Positions 7,863 through 11,070 of a DNA stretch of 11,070 nt are shown here, one piece after another. Position 1 is the stretch's first letter. Every line of letters starts with the position of its first letter. The stretch comes from Chitinophagales bacterium (GTDB lineage Bacteria > Bacteroidota > Bacteroidia > Chitinophagales > UBA10324). The stretch lies in assembly GCA_026786335.1 (NCBI GenBank), contig JAJAYG010000213.1:1-11070 (forward strand), written 5' to 3'. Below the pieces are notes generated by a model. The model did no database searches. It saw nothing but the letters and a program-made list of their open reading frames with translations, and was not told the origin of the DNA. The position numbers and the translations under genes were made by a program.

Positions 7863-7886
7863 CCGCATTCCTATTTTCGCATGCGG
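7863..7886 (+). promoter_or_regulatory. Inverted repeat just upstream of the YnjB-like gene
   Basis: CCGCAT at 7863-7868 and ATGCGG at 7881-7886 are perfect reverse complements around a 12-base T/C-rich centre, ending 12 bases before the TTG at 7899. It could be an operator half-site pair or a hairpin in the leader of the importer mRNA. The enclosed TATTTTCG (7872-7879) resembles the Bacteroidota -7 element TAnnTTTG in 5 of 6 fixed positions. If that is the promoter, the repeat would straddle it, which suits repressor control. The nearest TTTG (7854-7857) is only 14 bases upstream, shorter than the usual spacing of about 20. No riboswitch motif was recognised. Confidence 0.3.
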
Positions 7887-7898
7887 TAAATCAAGATT

Positions 7899-9188
7899 TT
7901 GAAAAAAACTAATACTAATTTTTTTAATTATTATTTTTCTACAAGGAAAGCATCCTTTGTATTGCAAAAAAGTAATAATTGTAATTCTGTTTTGTTTTTA
8001 CTCTTACTGCTTTTTTTCTCCTGTAAAAATTTTCCGCAAGAAAAACTCCCGAAAGAGATTTCTTACATGACATGGAGTAATATTCTTTCAACAGCAAAAG
8101 GAACAACAGTGAATCTGATGATGTGGACGGGCGATGCATTCATCAATAAATACATGAATGATTTTGTGGTGCCGCAATTAAAATCAAAGTACAATATTGA
8201 TTTAAAAATAAGTGCAGGGCAAGGAAATCAAATTGTTTCATTGGTGATGAATGAAAAACAAGCCGGCAAACAAAATCAAATGGATATGTGCTGGATCAAT
8301 GGCGAAACATTTTATCAGCTCAGGCAAATTGATGGTTTGTATGGACCGTTCACTGATCAGTTACCCAATTCAAAACACATTGATTTCAAAAATCAATTCA
8401 TCAACACTGATTTTCAACAACCGATAAATGGAATGGAATGTCCATGGGGAAATGTTCAACTCTGTGTAATTTACGATTCATTAAAAGTTCCTTCACCTCC
8501 AAAAAATTTAACTGAGTTGGCACAATGGGTAAAAATAAATCCCGAAAAATTTACCATCGGTATCGACTTTACCGGCTTAACAGTTTTAAAATCGTGGATG
8601 ATTTCAATAGCAGGTGGTACCGATTCTTTGAAAGGAAATTTTAATGAGGAGAAATATCAGAAGTATTCAAAACAACTCTGGAGTTATATCAATAACACAA
8701 AACAATACTGGTGGAAAGAAGGAAAAACTTTTCCGAATGCCGTGGCACCCATGCATCAGATGTTTGCGAATGGCGAACTATATTTTACCATGAGTAATAA
8801 TGATGGCGACGTTGATAACAAAGTATTGCAGGGATTTTTTCCAGAGTCATCACGCTCCTATGTGTATGACGGCGGCACCATTCAAAATTCGCACTATATG
8901 GGAATACTTAAAAATGCAGAAAACGTTGCCGGTGCAATGGTGGTTTGCAACTTCTTAATTTCGAAGGAAGCACAGTTTGAAAAAATGAAAACAAATGTTT
9001 GGGGCGATGGAACTGTGCTGGATGTAACAACCCTGGATGGTGACTGGCAACAAAAATTTGCAACGCTTGCAGCCAGAAAATACGGACCACAACGTTCGCA
9101 GATTCAATCAAAGGCATTACCCGAAATAGCAGCAGAATACATGATTCGCTTAAATGATGATTTTAGAAAATTTGTAATTGAAAAATAG
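7899..9188 (+). CDS. ynjB: YnjB-like ABC transporter substrate-binding lipoprotein
   Basis: A type-2 periplasmic-binding-fold protein of the YnjB family (COG4134), 429 residues from TTG 7899. Family features: NLMMWTGDAFINKYMNDFV near residue 71; a lysine/glutamine-rich helix (NEKQAGKQNQ) followed by DMCWINGETF at 129-138, matching the VWINGENF motif of E. coli YnjB; YGPFTDQLPN; NTDFQQPINGMECPWG; and VIYDSLKVPSPPKNLTELAQW. A lipoprotein signal is visible, with hydrophobic core LFLLLLLFFSC and the lipid-bearing Cys followed by KN, a form common in Bacteroidota. From TTG 7899 the N-region is unusually long. A second TTG at 7962, with AAGGAAAG 11 bases upstream, would give a normal signal of about 20 residues (MQKSNNCNSV...), and I consider it at least as likely. 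The protein would capture an unknown solute and pass it to the permeases encoded next. It overlaps the next gene by 11 bases. Confidence 0.85.
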   Translation: MKKTNTNFFNYYFSTRKASFVLQKSNNCNSVLFLLLLLFFSCKNFPQEKLPKEISYMTWSNILSTAKGTTVNLMMWTGDAFINKYMNDFVVPQLKSKYNIDLKISAGQGNQIVSLVMNEKQAGKQNQMDMCWINGETFYQLRQIDGLYGPFTDQLPNSKHIDFKNQFINTDFQQPINGMECPWGNVQLCVIYDSLKVPSPPKNLTELAQWVKINPEKFTIGIDFTGLTVLKSWMISIAGGTDSLKGNFNEEKYQKYSKQLWSYINNTKQYWWKEGKTFPNAVAPMHQMFANGELYFTMSNNDGDVDNKVLQGFFPESSRSYVYDGGTIQNSHYMGILKNAENVAGAMVVCNFLISKEAQFEKMKTNVWGDGTVLDVTTLDGDWQQKFATLAARKYGPQRSQIQSKALPEIAAEYMIRLNDDFRKFVIEK

Positions 9189-10032
9189 AAGCAACATATT
9201 ATCACACTCATTTTTTGCACTGCTGGTGATTGCGCCATTTGCTGCAGGAATCATTTATGCCTTGCTCTATAGTTTTGGTTTCATTGGTGAACTCAATCAA
9301 GAATTTACATTGCAGCATTGGAAAAATGTTTTGCAATCTGCCGAAATTTTTAAATCCTTTTTCTTCAGCATTTACATAGGAATTACTTCACTTTTAATTT
9401 CTGTCTCAATTGCTTTTCTTTTTGTAATGAAAAGAAAAATAAATTCCAGTGGTTGGATGAGTTATTTCTTTTATTTGCCACTCGCAATTCCTGCAATGGT
9501 TGCAGCATTTTTTACTTTTCAGTTTTTGTCGGGTGCAGGTTTTCTCTCACGAATATTTTTTCAGCTGCACATTTCGAATGGAATTGATGACTTTCCCGAT
9601 CTTGTAAATGATACTTTTGGAATAGGCATTATTATAACACATGTAATGCTTGCGTTGCCTTTCTTTATATTGCTTTTTAGAAATTATTATCAATCTGAAA
9701 AACTCGAAACGCTTAAAGAGCTTTCATTAACACTGGGCTCCACTTCTTCTCAATTCAATTTAAAAATATTAATTCCGGTGTTGCTAAACAAAACTTTTGC
9801 ACCGCTTGCGCTTTACTTTATTTTCATACTCGGCTCTTATGAAATTCCGTTGTTGCTTGGTCAGCAAAGTCCACAAATGATTTCTGTGTTGGTGAATAGA
9901 AAACTCAGCCGTTACAATTTGCTTGATATTCCGCAGGGATATGTCATCGCCATTCTTTATACACTGCTTGTTATGCTGCTGCTGTATTTCTTTATCAAAT
10001 CAAAAGACAAGTCGCATGTTCAGCAAGCTTAA
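9178..10032 (+). CDS. YnjC-like ABC permease, N-terminal-half protein
   Basis: A 284-residue inner-membrane permease of the binding-protein-dependent type (BPD_transp_1). About six hydrophobic helices are visible: near residues 10-32, 61-84, 94-117, 148-167, 208-232 and 253-272. The cytoplasmic EAA loop is LKELSLTLGSTSSQFNLKILIP (key residues L182-G187, then the I-L-I-P end), which docks on the ATPase. It corresponds to the first half of E. coli YnjC, which is a single fused protein with two such domains. The start is taken as TTG 9178 (MKNRSNILSH), which places the first helix normally. This overlaps the end of the ynjB-like gene by 11 bases and suggests translational coupling. No ATG is available before the first helix. 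The gene ends in TAA 10030-10032, 17 bases inside the next gene. Confidence 0.85.
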   Translation: MKNRSNILSHSFFALLVIAPFAAGIIYALLYSFGFIGELNQEFTLQHWKNVLQSAEIFKSFFFSIYIGITSLLISVSIAFLFVMKRKINSSGWMSYFFYLPLAIPAMVAAFFTFQFLSGAGFLSRIFFQLHISNGIDDFPDLVNDTFGIGIIITHVMLALPFFILLFRNYYQSEKLETLKELSLTLGSTSSQFNLKILIPVLLNKTFAPLALYFIFILGSYEIPLLLGQQSPQMISVLVNRKLSRYNLLDIPQGYVIAILYTLLVMLLLYFFIKSKDKSHVQQA

Positions 10033-10789
10033 TTGGGTGTCGCGATTTGTTCGGGTAGTGATTTTTTCATTACCTATTTTGCTCTTGTTACTGCTTTCAT
10101 TTTCTCTTCAATGGAGATTCCCTGATGTTTTACCAGACACTTTTTCATTGGGCAACTGGAAAGCACTGTTACAAAATCAAAACGGAATGATGGTGAGTTT
10201 TGAAATTTCCATTTTCATTTCCATCATTGTTGCATTCACATCCACCGCATTAGGTTTTATAATGAGCCGTATGATTGCTTTTCATTCAAAGAAAAATTTA
10301 TTGATTGCATTTGCTTATCTGCCATTCGTTTTGTCGCCTGTAATTTTTGCTTCAGTGCTGAACTTCTATTTTATCAGTGCTGATCTTTCGGGAAATATTT
10401 TTGGTGTAATGCTCGCGCAATTATTCATCACACTACCATTTGCATTGTTACTGTTTGTTGATTATTGGGATTTAAAATTAAAGTCGCTTGAAGATTTAGT
10501 TTCAACGCTTGGCGGAAATTCCCAACAATCTCTTTTCAAAGTAATCATCCCCATTTCAAAAAACTTGTTACTGCTTTGTTTCTTTCAAACATTTTTAATC
10601 TCTTGGTTTGAATATGGGCTGACTTCAGTTATTGGCGTAGGAAAAATTCAAACCCTTACAGTAAAAGTTTTTCAATTCATCAGCGAAGCAAATCCATATT
10701 ACGCAGCAGTAAGCAGTTGTTTGCTAATTCTTCCGCCATTGTTTCTTCTTTTCATTAACAAAAAATATTTGTTCAACACACTTAAATAA
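10016..10789 (+). CDS. YnjC-like ABC permease, C-terminal-half protein
   Basis: A 257-residue membrane permease, the counterpart of the second half of E. coli YnjC. The ATG at 10016 (MFSKLNWVSRFVRV) is chosen. It gives a short basic N-terminus before the first helix (VVIFSLPILLLLLLSFSL), whereas the longer open frame from 9923 would add a Cys-rich peptide that is only the out-of-frame reading of the previous gene. The EAA loop is EDLVSTLGGNSQQSLFKVIIP at about 159-179, with the conserved T-L-G-x and final I-I-P. The last part ends in a helix and a short basic tail (LFINKKYLFNTLK). It overlaps the previous gene by 17 bases and the ATPase gene by one base (TAATG). Both permease halves presumably form a heterodimer in the membrane. 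Confidence 0.87.
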   Translation: MFSKLNWVSRFVRVVIFSLPILLLLLLSFSLQWRFPDVLPDTFSLGNWKALLQNQNGMMVSFEISIFISIIVAFTSTALGFIMSRMIAFHSKKNLLIAFAYLPFVLSPVIFASVLNFYFISADLSGNIFGVMLAQLFITLPFALLLFVDYWDLKLKSLEDLVSTLGGNSQQSLFKVIIPISKNLLLLCFFQTFLISWFEYGLTSVIGVGKIQTLTVKVFQFISEANPYYAAVSSCLLILPPLFLLFINKKYLFNTLK

Positions 10790-11070
10790 TGCATTTGCGG
10801 CTCCACCATATCGACAAATCCTTTGGCAACGAATCTGTGATTCGCAATCTTGATCTTTCATTAAATACCAATCAAACGCTGAGTATTCTTGGATCATCGG
10901 GCTGTGGAAAGACTACATTGTTAAAAATTATTGCGGGGTTGATTGTACCTGATGGCGGTAAAATATTTCTGGATGAAAAAGACATTTCAATGTTACCCGC
11001 GAACAAACGCAACATTGTTTACCTGTATCAGGAGCCGCTTCTTTTCCCGCACCTTAATGCATTTGAAAAC
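10789..11070 (+). CDS. ynjD: YnjD-like ABC transporter ATP-binding protein (partial, 5' end)
   Basis: The first 94 codons of an ABC ATPase that runs off the window. The ATG at 10789-10791 overlaps the preceding TAA by one base, a classic coupling arrangement. Visible parts are the A-loop region (LHHIDKSFGNESVI), the Walker A motif GSSGCGKTT at 35-43, the first helix LLKIIAGL, and the Q-loop YQEPLLFPHL at 80-89. The LFPHL after the Q-loop is seen in the YnjD/PotA-like import ATPases. The signature motif, Walker B and the switch His lie beyond the window. It would power the import carried out by the two permeases just upstream. The YnjD assignment rests mainly on the genes next to it, because the visible half alone only shows an importer-type ATPase. 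Confidence 0.88.
   Translation, partial: MHLRLHHIDKSFGNESVIRNLDLSLNTNQTLSILGSSGCGKTTLLKIIAGLIVPDGGKIFLDEKDISMLPANKRNIVYLYQEPLLFPHLNAFEN

Noticed and set aside
7771..7898. Thiamine (TPP) or other riboswitch before the importer
   Set aside because: The YnjB family is distantly related to thiamine-binding proteins, so I looked for a THI box (CTGAGA and partner). None is present in this 128-base gap.
9923..10015. Upstream extension of the second permease (31 extra residues, Cys-rich)
   Set aside because: This is the out-of-frame reading of the first permease's last helix. ATG 10016 gives a normal permease N-terminus.

Overview
The window is from a Bacteroidota genome, probably a gliding or environmental lineage that uses the type IX secretion system (T9SS). 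The evidence is low-GC DNA with A-rich leaders instead of strong Shine-Dalgarno sites, two proteins ending in T9SS type A sorting domains, a TonB receptor with an N-terminal carboxypeptidase-regulatory-like domain, and a lipoprotein signal of the FFSC type. No rRNA, tRNA, CRISPR array or intact mobile element is visible. All genes are on the plus strand.

Layout. (1) Positions 2-202 are the end of methionyl-tRNA synthetase (its C-terminal tRNA-binding domain). (2) Positions 304-1005 encode a DUF2064/GT-A-like glycosyltransferase. (3) Positions 1082-4075 encode a 997-residue TonB-dependent outer-membrane receptor with no SusD partner. (4) Positions 4076-4363 are non-coding and rich in inverted repeats. 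(5) Positions 4364-7770 form a tightly packed island of three exported beta-propeller-type proteins. The first has its signal peptide put out of frame by a (CT)8 tract. The second is a six-blade kelch/MopE/FnIII/T9SS protein interrupted by two in-frame stop codons. The third is an intact Asp-box (BNR/YCF48-like) protein. (6) From 7899 to the window edge there is a YnjBCD-type ABC importer: a lipoprotein substrate-binding protein, two permeases separate here but fused as YnjC in E. coli, and the start of the ATPase. All four genes overlap.

How they may work together. The TonB receptor (outer membrane), the YnjB-like lipoprotein and the permease/ATPase (inner membrane) could form one uptake route for an unknown substrate, though they are separated by the propeller island and the link is only inference. 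The propeller island looks like a fast-evolving surface or secreted module. The most notable feature is the CT microsatellite inside the signal-peptide coding region. Adding one CT unit, or removing two, joins the ATG start to a good signal peptide and the downstream T9SS protein, which is what a slippage ON/OFF switch would look like. A sequencing error or gene decay would look the same in one sequence. The two nonsense codons in the next gene make decay a real alternative.
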